Source: Burkholderiales bacterium
Lineage (GTDB): Bacteria > Pseudomonadota > Gammaproteobacteria > Burkholderiales > Burkholderiaceae_C
NCBI GenBank assembly: GCA_011390055.1
Contig: JAABTC010000017.1
Span: forward strand, 1 to 13,642
Reading direction: 5' to 3'
Length of the DNA stretch: 13,642 bases
The notes beneath the pieces are model-generated. The model was not told where the DNA came from. It saw nothing but the letters and a program-made list of their open reading frames with translations, and did no database searches. How positions within the stretch are numbered: position 1 is the first letter of the stretch; every line of letters starts with the position of its first letter. Shown in pieces: positions 1 to 8,388 of this stretch. The position numbers and the translations under genes are program-made.

Positions 1-644
1 AGTTGGTCACCCACCGACAGTGCCAGCGCACCGCCCGAGCCGCCCTCGCCGATGATGGTCACGATGATCGGCACCTCGAGCTGTGCCATCTCGAAGATGT
101 TGTGCCCGATGGCTTCGCTCTGGCCGCGTTCTTCGGCGCCGATGCCCGGGTACGCGCCGGGGGTGTCGACGAAGGTGAAGAGCGGCAGCTTGAATTTTTC
201 GGCCAGGCGCATCAGGCGCAGCGCCTTGCGGTAGCCCTCGGGCCGGCTCATGCCGAAGTTGCGCAGCCCGCGCTCCTTGGTGTCGCGTCCCTTCTGCTGG
301 CCGATGACCATGCAGGCCTGCCCGTTGAAGCGCGCGAGGCCACCGACGATCGACTGGTCGTCGGCAAAGGAGCGGTCGCCATGCAGTTCGCTGAAGTCGG
401 TGAACAGATCGTTCACGTAGTCGAGCGTGTAGGGCCGCTGCGGGTGGCGCGCGATCTGCGTCACCTGCCAGGGCGTCAGCGTGGCGTAGATGTCCTTGGT
501 GAGCTGCTGGCTCTTCTTGTCCAGCCGCTCGATCTCTTCGGAGATGTCGACCGCCGACTCGTTCTGCACGTAGCGCAGCTCTTCGATCTTGTTGTCGAGT
601 TCGGCAATCGGCTGCTCGAACTCGAGAAAGTGTCGTTTGCCCAT
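1..644 (-). CDS. accA: Acetyl-CoA carboxylase carboxyltransferase subunit alpha (3' end beyond window)
   Basis: This is the alpha subunit of the carboxyltransferase half of acetyl-CoA carboxylase. With AccD it moves the carboxyl group from biotin to acetyl-CoA, giving malonyl-CoA for fatty-acid synthesis in the cytoplasm. The 214 readable codons start MGKRHFLEFEQPIAELDNKI. They contain the AccA-typical stretches LHGDRSFADD (about 88-97), GQQKGRDTKE (115-124), NFGMSRPEGYRKA (129-141), FVDTPGAYPG (158-167) and GEGGSGGALA (199-208). The full protein is usually about 320 residues, so roughly the last third lies outside the window. The ATG at 644 is preceded by GAGGAG at good spacing, and that site overlaps the stop codon of the glycosylase gene 12 nt upstream. 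It is the last visible gene of the cysS - glycosylase - accA operon. No frameshift or odd residue is seen. Confidence 0.97.
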   Translation of the reverse strand, partial: MGKRHFLEFEQPIAELDNKIEELRYVQNESAVDISEEIERLDKKSQQLTKDIYATLTPWQVTQIARHPQRPYTLDYVNDLFTDFSELHGDRSFADDQSIVGGLARFNGQACMVIGQQKGRDTKERGLRNFGMSRPEGYRKALRLMRLAEKFKLPLFTFVDTPGAYPGIGAEERGQSEAIGHNIFEMAQLEVPIIVTIIGEGGSGGALALSVGDQ

Positions 645-656
645 GCGAGCTCCTCT
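645..656 (-). promoter_or_regulatory. Ribosome binding site of accA
   Basis: Read on the minus strand, the sequence before the accA ATG is TGAAGAGGAGCTCGC. The GAGGAG lies 5 nt before the ATG and starts just after the TGA of the glycosylase gene. Translation of accA therefore probably initiates on its own strong site and is also coupled to the gene upstream. Confidence 0.75.
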
Positions 657-1316
657 TCAGTATTCGACCGGCAAGGGGTCGAGGCTGCGCCACACGTACC
701 ACGTGGCCACCGACCGGAACGGTGCCCAGGCCTCGCCCACTTCGCGGGCTTCGGCGCGGGTGACCGGTTCGCCGCTGAAATAGTTGATGCTGATGCCCTT
801 GATCAGGCCCAGGTCATCGAGCGGCATCACGTTGGGCCGCATCAGGTGAAAGATCAGGAACATCTCGGCCGTCCAGCGACCGATGCCGCGGATCGCGACC
901 AGCTCCTCGATGATGGCCTCGTCTTCCATCTGCTGCCACTGCGGCACATGCACCTGGCCGGTGTCGAAGTGCGCGGCCAGGTCGCGCAGGTACTCGACCT
1001 TGCGCACCGAAAGGCCCGCAGCGCGCATGGCAGGCGGCTCGAGTGCCAGCACGGCATCGGGCGCGAGCCGGGTGGGCGGCGTCGGCAGCAGGGCCGCAAA
1101 GCGATCCCAGACGGCCTGCGCGGCCTTGACCGAAATCTGCTGTCCGACGATCGACCGCGCGAGTGTCGTGAAGGCGTCGCCGCGGCTTTGCAGGCGCGCC
1201 TCGCCGAACTGCGGGATCAACTTCTTCATCACGCGGTCGCGCCGCGACAGGTGCTTGCAGGCATCGTCCCAGTAATTGGGCGTCACGATCGCGACCACGG
1301 CGGGGGACCGAACCAT
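657..1316 (-). CDS. DNA-3-methyladenine glycosylase II-type base-excision repair enzyme (HhH-GPD, AlkA-like)
   Basis: This 219-residue protein belongs to the helix-hairpin-helix GPD superfamily, AlkA/Mag branch, which cuts alkylated bases from DNA to start base-excision repair. Visible family features are SIVGQQISVKAAQAVWDRF (about 55-73), the helix-hairpin-helix LVAIRGIGRWTAEMFLIF (139-156), and MPLDDLGLIKGI (164-175), in which D168 is the expected catalytic aspartate. The cysteine cluster of the iron-sulfur members (Nth, MutY) is absent, which fits AlkA-like enzymes. It lacks the extra N-terminal domain of E. coli AlkA (282 residues), so it resembles the shorter single-domain forms. The ATG at 1316 lies 2 nt after the cysS TGA and has no strong ribosome site, which points to coupling to cysS. 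Substrate range cannot be read from the sequence, so no symbol is given. Confidence 0.92.
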   Translation of the reverse strand: MVRSPAVVAIVTPNYWDDACKHLSRRDRVMKKLIPQFGEARLQSRGDAFTTLARSIVGQQISVKAAQAVWDRFAALLPTPPTRLAPDAVLALEPPAMRAAGLSVRKVEYLRDLAAHFDTGQVHVPQWQQMEDEAIIEELVAIRGIGRWTAEMFLIFHLMRPNVMPLDDLGLIKGISINYFSGEPVTRAEAREVGEAWAPFRSVATWYVWRSLDPLPVEY

Positions 1317-1318
1317 CG

Positions 1319-2689
1319 TCAGGCTTTCACCCAGGTGGTGCCTTGCGCCGAGTCCTTGAGCTGCACGCCCATCTCGGTGAGTTGCTGTCGCAGGCGGTCG
1401 GCGGTGGCAAAGTCGCGCGCCTGTTTGGCTGCGTTGCGCGCGGCGATCAGCGCCTCGATCGCAGCCGCGTCGAGGCTGTCGCCCTGCAGGTAGGCACGCG
1501 GCGCCTGCTGCAGGATGCCGAGCGTGGCGCCGAGTGCGCGCAGCAGCCCCGCGGTCTGCGCCGAGCGGGTCCGGTTCAGCTCGCCCGCCAGGTCGAACAG
1601 GACGGCGAGTGCCAACGGCGTGTTGAAGTCTTCGTCCATCGCTGCGCGGAATGCGGCAGCGCGTGGCTCGGCCCAGTCGATGGCTTGCGCCGGTGCGTCG
1701 ACATCCTGCAGCGCGGTGTACAGGCGCCGCAGGGCCACCCGCGCATCGTCCAGGTGCACATCGCTGAAGTTGAACGGACTGCGGTAGTGCGTGCGCAGCA
1801 TGAAGAAGCGCAGCGTCTCGCCGTCGTAGCGCTCGAGCACATCGCGGATGGTGAAGAAGTTGCCGAGCGACTTCGACATCTTCTGGTTGTCGACGTTGAG
1901 GAAGCCGTTGTGCAGCCAGTAGCGCACGAACTCGCCCCCGCTCGCCCCTTCGCTCTGGGCGATTTCGTTCTCGTGGTGCGGGAAGGTCAGGTCCATCCCG
2001 CCGCCATGGATGTCGAACGGCTCGCCCAGGGTTGCATGGCTCATGGCAGAGCATTCGATGTGCCAGCCCGGGCGGCCAGGGCCGTAGGGGCTGTCGTATT
2101 TGGCGTCCGCGGGCTCGTCGGCCTTGGCCGCTTTCCACAGCACGAAGTCGAGCGGGTCTTGCTTGCCGTCGAGCACCGCCACGCGCTCGCCCGCGCGCAA
2201 TTCGTCCAGGCTCTTGCCCGAGAGCTTCCCGTAGCCGGGAAACTTGCGCACCGAGAAGTTCACGTCGCCGTTCGATGCGCGGTAGGCCAGGCCCTTGCTT
2301 TCGAGCTGCCCGATCAGCGCGGCCATCTGCGGTACGTGGTCGGTGGCGCGCGGCTCGAGCGTCGGCACGGCCACACCGACAGCAGCCAGATCGGCGTGCA
2401 TCGCCTCGATCATTTCGTTGGTCAACGCGCGGATCGTGATCTTGCGCTCGAGCGCACGCTGGATGATCTTGTCTTCGATGTCGGTGATGTTGCGCACGTA
2501 GGTCACGTCGTAGCCGCTGGTGCGCAGCCAGCGGTAGACGACGTCGAAGGCCATCATCATGCGAAGGTGGCCCATGTGGCACAGATCGTAGATCGTCATC
2601 CCGCACACGTACATGCCGACCTTGCCCGCACGCAAGGGCACGAACTCCTGCAGCGTGCGTGTCAGCGTGTTGTGAATGCGCAGTGCCAT
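1319..2689 (-). CDS. cysS: Cysteinyl-tRNA synthetase
   Basis: This cytoplasmic class I synthetase joins cysteine to tRNA-Cys with ATP. The 456-residue length is normal for the family (E. coli 461). The HIGH-type motif is HMGH (38-41) and the KMSKS motif is KMSKS (270-274). The expected zinc ligands are present: C29 in YVCGMT, C213 in IECSAMS and H238 in FPHHENE. The start chosen is the ATG at 2689, giving MALRIHNTL as in the family. A TTG three codons upstream is also in frame but has no support. No clear Shine-Dalgarno sequence precedes the ATG. The gene is first in the operon with the glycosylase and accA and is divergent from the cyclophilin genes. The cysS / ppiB-lpxH divergence is also known in E. 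coli, which supports an ancient conserved layout. Confidence 0.98.
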   Translation of the reverse strand: MALRIHNTLTRTLQEFVPLRAGKVGMYVCGMTIYDLCHMGHLRMMMAFDVVYRWLRTSGYDVTYVRNITDIEDKIIQRALERKITIRALTNEMIEAMHADLAAVGVAVPTLEPRATDHVPQMAALIGQLESKGLAYRASNGDVNFSVRKFPGYGKLSGKSLDELRAGERVAVLDGKQDPLDFVLWKAAKADEPADAKYDSPYGPGRPGWHIECSAMSHATLGEPFDIHGGGMDLTFPHHENEIAQSEGASGGEFVRYWLHNGFLNVDNQKMSKSLGNFFTIRDVLERYDGETLRFFMLRTHYRSPFNFSDVHLDDARVALRRLYTALQDVDAPAQAIDWAEPRAAAFRAAMDEDFNTPLALAVLFDLAGELNRTRSAQTAGLLRALGATLGILQQAPRAYLQGDSLDAAAIEALIAARNAAKQARDFATADRLRQQLTEMGVQLKDSAQGTTWVKA

Positions 2690-2746
2690 CGGATGCAAGT
2701 AACGTGACAGCGGCCTCGGTGCCGTGGAGTGCAGGAGGCCGCTCGG

Positions 2747-2752
2747 TAGAAT
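2747..2752 (+). promoter_or_regulatory. Candidate -10 element for the ppiA-ppiB-lpxH-mtfA operon
   Basis: TAGAAT matches the sigma-70 -10 consensus at five of six bases and lies about 70 bases before the ppiA ATG. No convincing -35 hexamer sits 16-18 bases upstream, so the assignment is tentative. It lies between the inverted AGCGGCC copies. Confidence 0.35.
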
Positions 2753-2760
2753 CGAATTTC

Positions 2761-2766
2761 AGTATA
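2761..2766 (-). promoter_or_regulatory. Candidate -10 element for the cysS operon
   Basis: On the minus strand this reads TATACT, five of six matches to the -10 consensus, about 72 bases before the cysS ATG. The -35 position is poor. It lies only 8 bases from the candidate -10 of the opposite operon, so the two promoters may overlap face to face. Confidence 0.35.
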
Positions 2767-2806
2767 GCGGCCCCCTCCTGCGAAAAGGCCGCTCTCAACA
2801 GACGTC

Positions 2807-2812
2807 AAGGAG
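2807..2812 (+). promoter_or_regulatory. Ribosome binding site of ppiA
   Basis: AAGGAG lies 11 bases before the ATG at 2824. It supports this ATG over upstream in-frame codons, which would read through the promoter region. The surrounding 12-mer GTCAAGGAGTCG (2804-2815) recurs exactly before cspD. Confidence 0.65.
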
Positions 2813-2823
2813 TCGATTTCTCA

Positions 2824-3390
2824 ATGAATACCCGTCTTGCGATCGCGCTCGTTGCAGCGCTTGGGCTCGGCTCGGCGGCCCTGCCGGCGCTGGCCCAGAA
2901 AGTGCGCCTGGCCACCAGCCAGGGTGATATCGTCGTCGAGCTCGACCAGGCCAAAGCGCCGAAGACGGTCGAGAATTTCATCGGCTACGTCAAGTCCGGT
3001 CACTATGACGGCACCATCTTCCACCGCGTGATCGATAACTTCATGATCCAGGGCGGTGGCATGAAGCCCGACATGAGCGAGAAGCCCACACGCCCGCCGA
3101 TCGCCCTGGAAAGCCGCAATGGCTTGACGAACCAGCGCGGCACGCTGGCGATGGCGCGCACGATGGACCCCAACTCGGCGAGCGCGCAGTTCTTCATCAA
3201 CCTGAAGGACAACGCCTTCCTCGACCAGGCCAACGCGCGCGACGGCAACGGTTATGCCGTGTTCGGCAAGGTCGTCTCGGGCATGGAGGTGGTCGACAAG
3301 ATCAAGTCGGTACCCGTGGCCGACAAGGGCGGGCACCAGAACGTGCCCGCGACGCCCGTGATCATCAAGAAAGCCAGTCTGGAGAATTGA
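2824..3390 (+). CDS. ppiA: Periplasmic peptidyl-prolyl cis-trans isomerase (cyclophilin)
   Basis: This 188-residue cyclophilin catalyses cis-trans isomerisation of X-Pro bonds and should act in the periplasm. Residues 1-24 form a clear Sec signal peptide: a short positive start (MNTR), a hydrophobic core rich in Ala and Leu, and the cleavage site ALA before Q25. The cyclophilin core carries the active-site stretch IFHRVIDNFMIQGGG (65-79) with R68, F73 and Q76 matching the catalytic Arg, Phe and Gln, followed by AQFFIN (121-126) and YAVFGKVV (144-151). The ATG at 2824 is chosen because of its ribosome site and the signal peptide. The stop TGA is directly followed by the ATG of the cytoplasmic cyclophilin. 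The two proteins align along most of their length, which suggests a tandem duplication in which one copy gained an export signal. Confidence 0.93.
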   Translation: MNTRLAIALVAALGLGSAALPALAQKVRLATSQGDIVVELDQAKAPKTVENFIGYVKSGHYDGTIFHRVIDNFMIQGGGMKPDMSEKPTRPPIALESRNGLTNQRGTLAMARTMDPNSASAQFFINLKDNAFLDQANARDGNGYAVFGKVVSGMEVVDKIKSVPVADKGGHQNVPATPVIIKKASLEN

Positions 3391-3894
3391 ATGACCCAAA
3401 CCGTTGAAATGCTGACCAGCGCAGGCACCCTGCGCATCGAGCTCGACGATGCCAAGGCCCCGGCCAGCGTCGCGAACTTCCTTTCGTACGTGGCCAAGGG
3501 CCACTACGACAACACGGTGTTCCACCGCGTGATCAAGGGCTTCATGGTGCAAGGTGGCGGCTTCGAGCCCGGCATGAAGCAAAAGCCTACCGACGCGCCG
3601 ATCACCAACGAGGCCAGCAACGGCCTGAAGAACAAGCACTACAGCCTGGCCATGGCGCGCACCTCGTCGCCGCATTCGGCCACCGCGCAGTTTTTCATCA
3701 ACACCACCGACAACGCGTTTCTCGACTTCAAGAGCGAATCGCCGCAGGGTTGGGGCTACGCCGTGTTCGGCCGCGTGGTCGAGGGCACCGAGGTCGTCGA
3801 CGCGATGGAGTCGGTGCGAACCGGCCGCAAGGGCGGGCACGACGACGTTCCGCTCGAAGACCTCGTGATCCAGCGCGTCACCGTCATCGGGTGA
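3391..3894 (+). CDS. ppiB: Cytoplasmic peptidyl-prolyl cis-trans isomerase B (cyclophilin)
   Basis: This 167-residue cyclophilin has no signal peptide and is the expected cytoplasmic isomerase (E. coli PpiB is 164 residues). The active-site stretch VFHRVIKGFMVQGGG (43-57) keeps R46, F51 and Q54. AQFFINTTDNAFLDF (99-113) and the tryptophan in QGWGYAVFGRVVEG (119-132) also match PpiB. The ATG starts at the base after the ppiA stop, and GGAG at 3381-3384 inside the end of ppiA gives a 6-nt spacing. Translational coupling is therefore likely. The next gene is lpxH, 16 nt downstream. The ppiB-lpxH pair, divergent from cysS, is the same neighbourhood as in E. coli, which supports orthology. Confidence 0.96.
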   Translation: MTQTVEMLTSAGTLRIELDDAKAPASVANFLSYVAKGHYDNTVFHRVIKGFMVQGGGFEPGMKQKPTDAPITNEASNGLKNKHYSLAMARTSSPHSATAQFFINTTDNAFLDFKSESPQGWGYAVFGRVVEGTEVVDAMESVRTGRKGGHDDVPLEDLVIQRVTVIG

Positions 3895-3910
3895 GCCGCA
3901 GGCGCGCGGC

Positions 3911-4708
3911 ATGACTGCGAGCGCGCCACCCCGGCTGCCGGTCTTCTACGAACTCGGCGCGCGCGCCGAATGGCGCTCGGTGGAGTTCATCTCCGACCTG
4001 CACCTGGGCGCGGCCACCCCCGCGACCACCGACGCCTTCGAGCATTACCTTGAGCACAGCCGCGCCGATGCCATCTACATCCTCGGCGATCTGTTCGAGG
4101 CCTGGATCGGCGACGACGCGCGCCAGCCCGGTCGCTTCGAGCAGCGGGCGGCCGACGCGCTGGCCGAAGCCGCGAGCCGGCGGCAGGTGGGCTTCATGGT
4201 CGGCAACCGCGACTTCCTGCTCGGCGTGGACATGTTGCAGTACTGCGGCGTGGTCGCCCTGCCCGACCCGACCGTGCTCGACGCGTGGGGTCAGCGTGTG
4301 CTGCTGACGCACGGCGACGCGTTGTGCATCGACGACCTGCCTTACCAGCAGTTTCGCCACCGTGTGCGCAGCCCCTCCTGGCGTGCCGAGTTCCTGCGCC
4401 AGCCGCTCGAGCGGCGCGAGGCGCTGGCGCGCGAGATGCGCGATGCCAGCCAGGCGTCTCAGCGCGACCGCTCACCCAGCGCCTGGATCGACGTCGACGC
4501 CGCGGCGGCCGTGGCCTGGATGCATGCGGCCGGCAGCGGCGACCTGGTTCACGGCCACACCCACCGTCCTGGCAGCGAGGTGCTGGCGCCCGGCCACACG
4601 CGGCACGTGTTGAGCGACTGGGAGCTGGAGGACGCACACCCCCGCGCCCAGGTACTGCGCCTCACCCGGGACGGCTTCGTGCGGATCGATCTCGCCGCCG
4701 CAGGCTGA
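3911..4708 (+). CDS. lpxH: UDP-2,3-diacylglucosamine diphosphatase
   Basis: LpxH hydrolyses UDP-2,3-diacylglucosamine to lipid X and UMP, the fourth step of lipid A synthesis, at the inner face of the cytoplasmic membrane. All calcineurin-like phosphoesterase motifs are in order: FISDLHLG (27-33 region, D29 and H31), GDLFEAWIGDD (59-69, D60), GNRDFL (98-103, N99), THGD (133-136, H134) and HGHTHRP (214-220). GNRDFLLG and the final HGHTHRP are typical of LpxH. At 265 residues it is somewhat longer than E. coli LpxH (240), mostly because of about 20 extra residues before the first motif. The ATG at 3911 has only a weak ribosome site, and a later start cannot be ruled out. The gene lies between ppiB and the mtfA-like gene. 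Its presence shows a lipid A-bearing outer membrane. Confidence 0.95.
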   Translation: MTASAPPRLPVFYELGARAEWRSVEFISDLHLGAATPATTDAFEHYLEHSRADAIYILGDLFEAWIGDDARQPGRFEQRAADALAEAASRRQVGFMVGNRDFLLGVDMLQYCGVVALPDPTVLDAWGQRVLLTHGDALCIDDLPYQQFRHRVRSPSWRAEFLRQPLERREALAREMRDASQASQRDRSPSAWIDVDAAAAVAWMHAAGSGDLVHGHTHRPGSEVLAPGHTRHVLSDWELEDAHPRAQVLRLTRDGFVRIDLAAAG

Positions 4709-4712
4709 CCCG

Positions 4713-5504
4713 ATGGCCGGCTGGTGGCAAGCGCTGGCCCAGCGCCGCCGAGCTGCGGCGCTGACGCGGCGCGCGATTCCCGACCCGCTGTGGGACGCCA
4801 CGCTCGCGCAGCTGCCGTTCCTCGCAGCGTGGCCGGCCGAGGCCCTGGCGCGCTTGCGAACCTTGGCCAGCCTCTTCCTCGACCGCAAGGAGTTCACCGG
4901 CGCCGGCGGGTTCGTGGTCGACGACGGCGTGGCCCTGTCGATCGCCCTGCAGGCCTGCCTGCCGGTCCTCGAACTCGGCATCGACCAGTACGATGACTTC
5001 ATCGGCATCGTCGTGCACGCCGACAGCGTGGTCGCGCAGCGCAGGGCCACCGACGAGGATGGCATCGTGCACCAGTACGAAGAAGTGCTGGCCGGCGAGG
5101 CGATGGAGGGCGGGCCGGTGATGCTGAGCTGGGCCGACGCCGCGGCCGACGCCCCCGACCACCACCAGGGCGAAGGGCAGGCTGCGTTCAACGTCGTGAT
5201 CCACGAGTTCGCTCACGTGCTCGACCTGCGCGACGGCGTCGCCGACGGCGTGCCGCTGCTCGCGGGCCACCGCGAGCGTGAGGCCTGGCGCTCGCAGCTG
5301 ATGCCGGCCTACGACTGGTTTTGCGAGCGCACCGTCTGCGGCCATGCGAGCAGCGTCGATGCGTACGGAGCCCAGAGCCCGGACGAATTCTTCGCGGTCG
5401 CCAGCGAAACGTTTTTCGTCAGGCCCAGGGCCTTGAACGAGGAGCAGCCGGCGCTGTACCGGCTGCTGTCGGGTTACTACCGTCAGGACCCCGCCGCGTA
5501 CTGA
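4713..5504 (+). CDS. mtfA: MtfA-like zinc metallopeptidase (M90 family)
   Basis: This 263-residue protein matches the MtfA/YeeI family of soluble zinc peptidases. In E. coli MtfA binds the glucose repressor Mlc and has aminopeptidase activity. The zinc-binding motif HEFAHVLD is at 164-171, in the stretch FNVVIHEFAH. The downstream DAYG (216-219) and DEFFAVASETFF (224-235) supply the expected third ligand, a glutamate. The family-typical FTGAGGFVVDD lies at 61-71. The ATG at 4713 is 4 nt after the lpxH stop, so the gene is probably translated as part of the ppiA-ppiB-lpxH operon. Its end is only 10 nt from the end of clpA on the other strand. The Mlc partner is not in the window, and the physiological role in this organism is unknown. 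The family call is firm; the symbol is by similarity. Confidence 0.85.
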   Translation: MAGWWQALAQRRRAAALTRRAIPDPLWDATLAQLPFLAAWPAEALARLRTLASLFLDRKEFTGAGGFVVDDGVALSIALQACLPVLELGIDQYDDFIGIVVHADSVVAQRRATDEDGIVHQYEEVLAGEAMEGGPVMLSWADAAADAPDHHQGEGQAAFNVVIHEFAHVLDLRDGVADGVPLLAGHREREAWRSQLMPAYDWFCERTVCGHASSVDAYGAQSPDEFFAVASETFFVRPRALNEEQPALYRLLSGYYRQDPAAY

Positions 5505-5514
5505 GCGGGCGGCA

Positions 5515-7821
<2,307 letters not shown>

Positions 7822-8187
7822 TTAAGCGGACTCCATGATGCATTGCAGTGGGTGACCCGCGCGCTTTGCAGCCGCTTGCACGAGCTCGACCTTGGTGGCC
7901 GCGATGTCCTTGCTGTAGACCCCGCAGACGCCACGGCCTTCGTGGTGGATCTTGAGCATGATGAGGGTGGCGGTCTCGATGTCGCGCATGAAGTACTCCT
8001 GCAACATCAGCACGACGAACTCCATCGGGGTGTAGTCGTCGTTGAGCATCACCACCTGGTAGAGCTTCGGCGGCTCGACCCGTTGTTCCTGGCGCTCCGC
8101 GACGACGCTGTCCTGCCCTTCGTCGCCGCCCGGAGGGCGCGACGGTTCGGGTGCTTTGGGCGGCGAGGCGGGCGGGTCGGCGGGCAT
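7822..8187 (-). CDS. clpS: ATP-dependent Clp protease adaptor ClpS
   Basis: ClpS binds the N-terminal domain of ClpA and hands over N-degron substrates whose first residue is Leu, Phe, Tyr or Trp. The 121 residues consist of a proline-rich, probably disordered N-terminal tail (about 1-40) and the conserved core. The core has LNDDYTPMEFVV (48-59), with N49, D50 and D51 in the pocket for the substrate amino group, and IHHEGRGVCGVY (80-91), with H81 matching the conserved pocket histidine. The ATG at 8187 is the only plausible start, because an in-frame TAG lies 12 nt upstream. No ribosome site precedes it. The stop TAA directly abuts the clpA ATG. The clpS-clpA pair divergent from cspD is the same arrangement as in E. 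coli. Confidence 0.97.
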   Translation of the reverse strand: MPADPPASPPKAPEPSRPPGGDEGQDSVVAERQEQRVEPPKLYQVVMLNDDYTPMEFVVLMLQEYFMRDIETATLIMLKIHHEGRGVCGVYSKDIAATKVELVQAAAKRAGHPLQCIMESA

Positions 8188-8193
8188 GCCCGG

Positions 8194-8199
8194 ATTCTA
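8194..8199 (-). promoter_or_regulatory. Candidate -10 element of clpS, placed for a leaderless transcript
   Basis: On the minus strand the hexamer is TAGAAT, with 6 nt between it and the clpS ATG. Transcription would normally start about 7 nt downstream, at or next to the A of the ATG. The matching -35 region (around 8217-8222) is poor. The same TAGAATC heptamer appears upstream of ppiA. Confidence 0.35.
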
Positions 8200-8228
8200 T
8201 CGAGTCGCCCCTGGGCCCGTTGCGGCCG

Positions 8229-8249
8229 CGGACTTCCCGTTCAAGTCCG
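8229..8249. repeat. 7-bp perfect inverted repeat in the clpS/cspD intergenic region
   Basis: CGGACTT (8229-8235) and AAGTCCG (8243-8249) are separated by 7 bases. The element lies 42 bases upstream of the clpS ATG and about 70 bases upstream of the cspD -35 hexamer. It could be an operator. It is too short and not T-flanked enough to be a terminator. Confidence 0.4.
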
Positions 8250-8319
8250 ACCCATTTCGTCACACTGGGGCGGACCGCAGCAACCGTCGACCTGCCGCAC
8301 AGCCGGCATGGACAACGGC

Positions 8320-8349
8320 TTGACAGCGCACCCGGCGCCTCTGGACAAT
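8320..8349 (+). promoter_or_regulatory. Sigma-70-type promoter of cspD
   Basis: A perfect -35 hexamer TTGACA (8320-8325) is followed after 18 bases by GACAAT (8344-8349), four of six matches to the -10 consensus. Transcription would start near 8356, giving a leader of only about 33 nt. That is much shorter than the long thermosensing leader of E. coli cspA, so control by such a leader is unlikely. Confidence 0.55.
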
Positions 8350-8377
8350 AAGATCTTGGTCAGTCGCATCAGCAGTC

Positions 8378-8383
8378 AAGGAG
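8378..8383 (+). promoter_or_regulatory. Ribosome binding site of cspD
   Basis: AAGGAG lies 5 nt before the ATG at 8389. It fixes the start and excludes a longer protein reading in from upstream, which would run antisense through clpS and clpA. Confidence 0.8.
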
Positions 8384-8388
8384 TCGCC

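Larger units (their letters stand above)
2709..2793. repeat. Four alternating copies of AGCGGCC in the cysS/ppiA divergent promoter region
   Basis: The 7-mer AGCGGCC occurs at 2709-2715 and 2766-2772, and its reverse complement GGCCGCT at 2737-2743 and 2787-2793. The copies therefore alternate in orientation. The first pair extends to a perfect 9-bp inverted repeat (2709-2717 with 2735-2743). The last pair is a 7-bp inverted repeat with a 14-nt loop (2766-2772 with 2787-2793). The middle two copies lie in a longer imperfect inverted repeat: GCAGGA 2731-2736 pairs with TCCTGC 2776-2781, and GGCCGC 2737-2742 pairs with GCGGCC 2767-2772. These arms flank the candidate -10 hexamers of both divergent operons. 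The pattern could be a regulator binding array or leader-RNA hairpins. No known regulator is recognised. Confidence 0.6.

Noticed and set aside
1343..2707. 454-codon open frame antisense to cysS
   Set aside because: It lies fully opposite a well-conserved gene, has no recognisable domain, and is explained by few stop codons in GC-rich DNA.
657..2798. A 713-codon open frame on the minus strand ending in the DNA glycosylase
   Set aside because: Only the last 219 residues look like a protein. The rest overlaps cysS in another frame and has the low-complexity Arg/Ala composition of GC-rich shadow frames. It is not a fusion.
5490..5512. Short GC-rich stem (CCGCC with GGCGG) across the end of the mtfA-like gene as a bidirectional terminator
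   Set aside because: The stem is only 5 bp, competes with other pairings, and has no T-run on either side.
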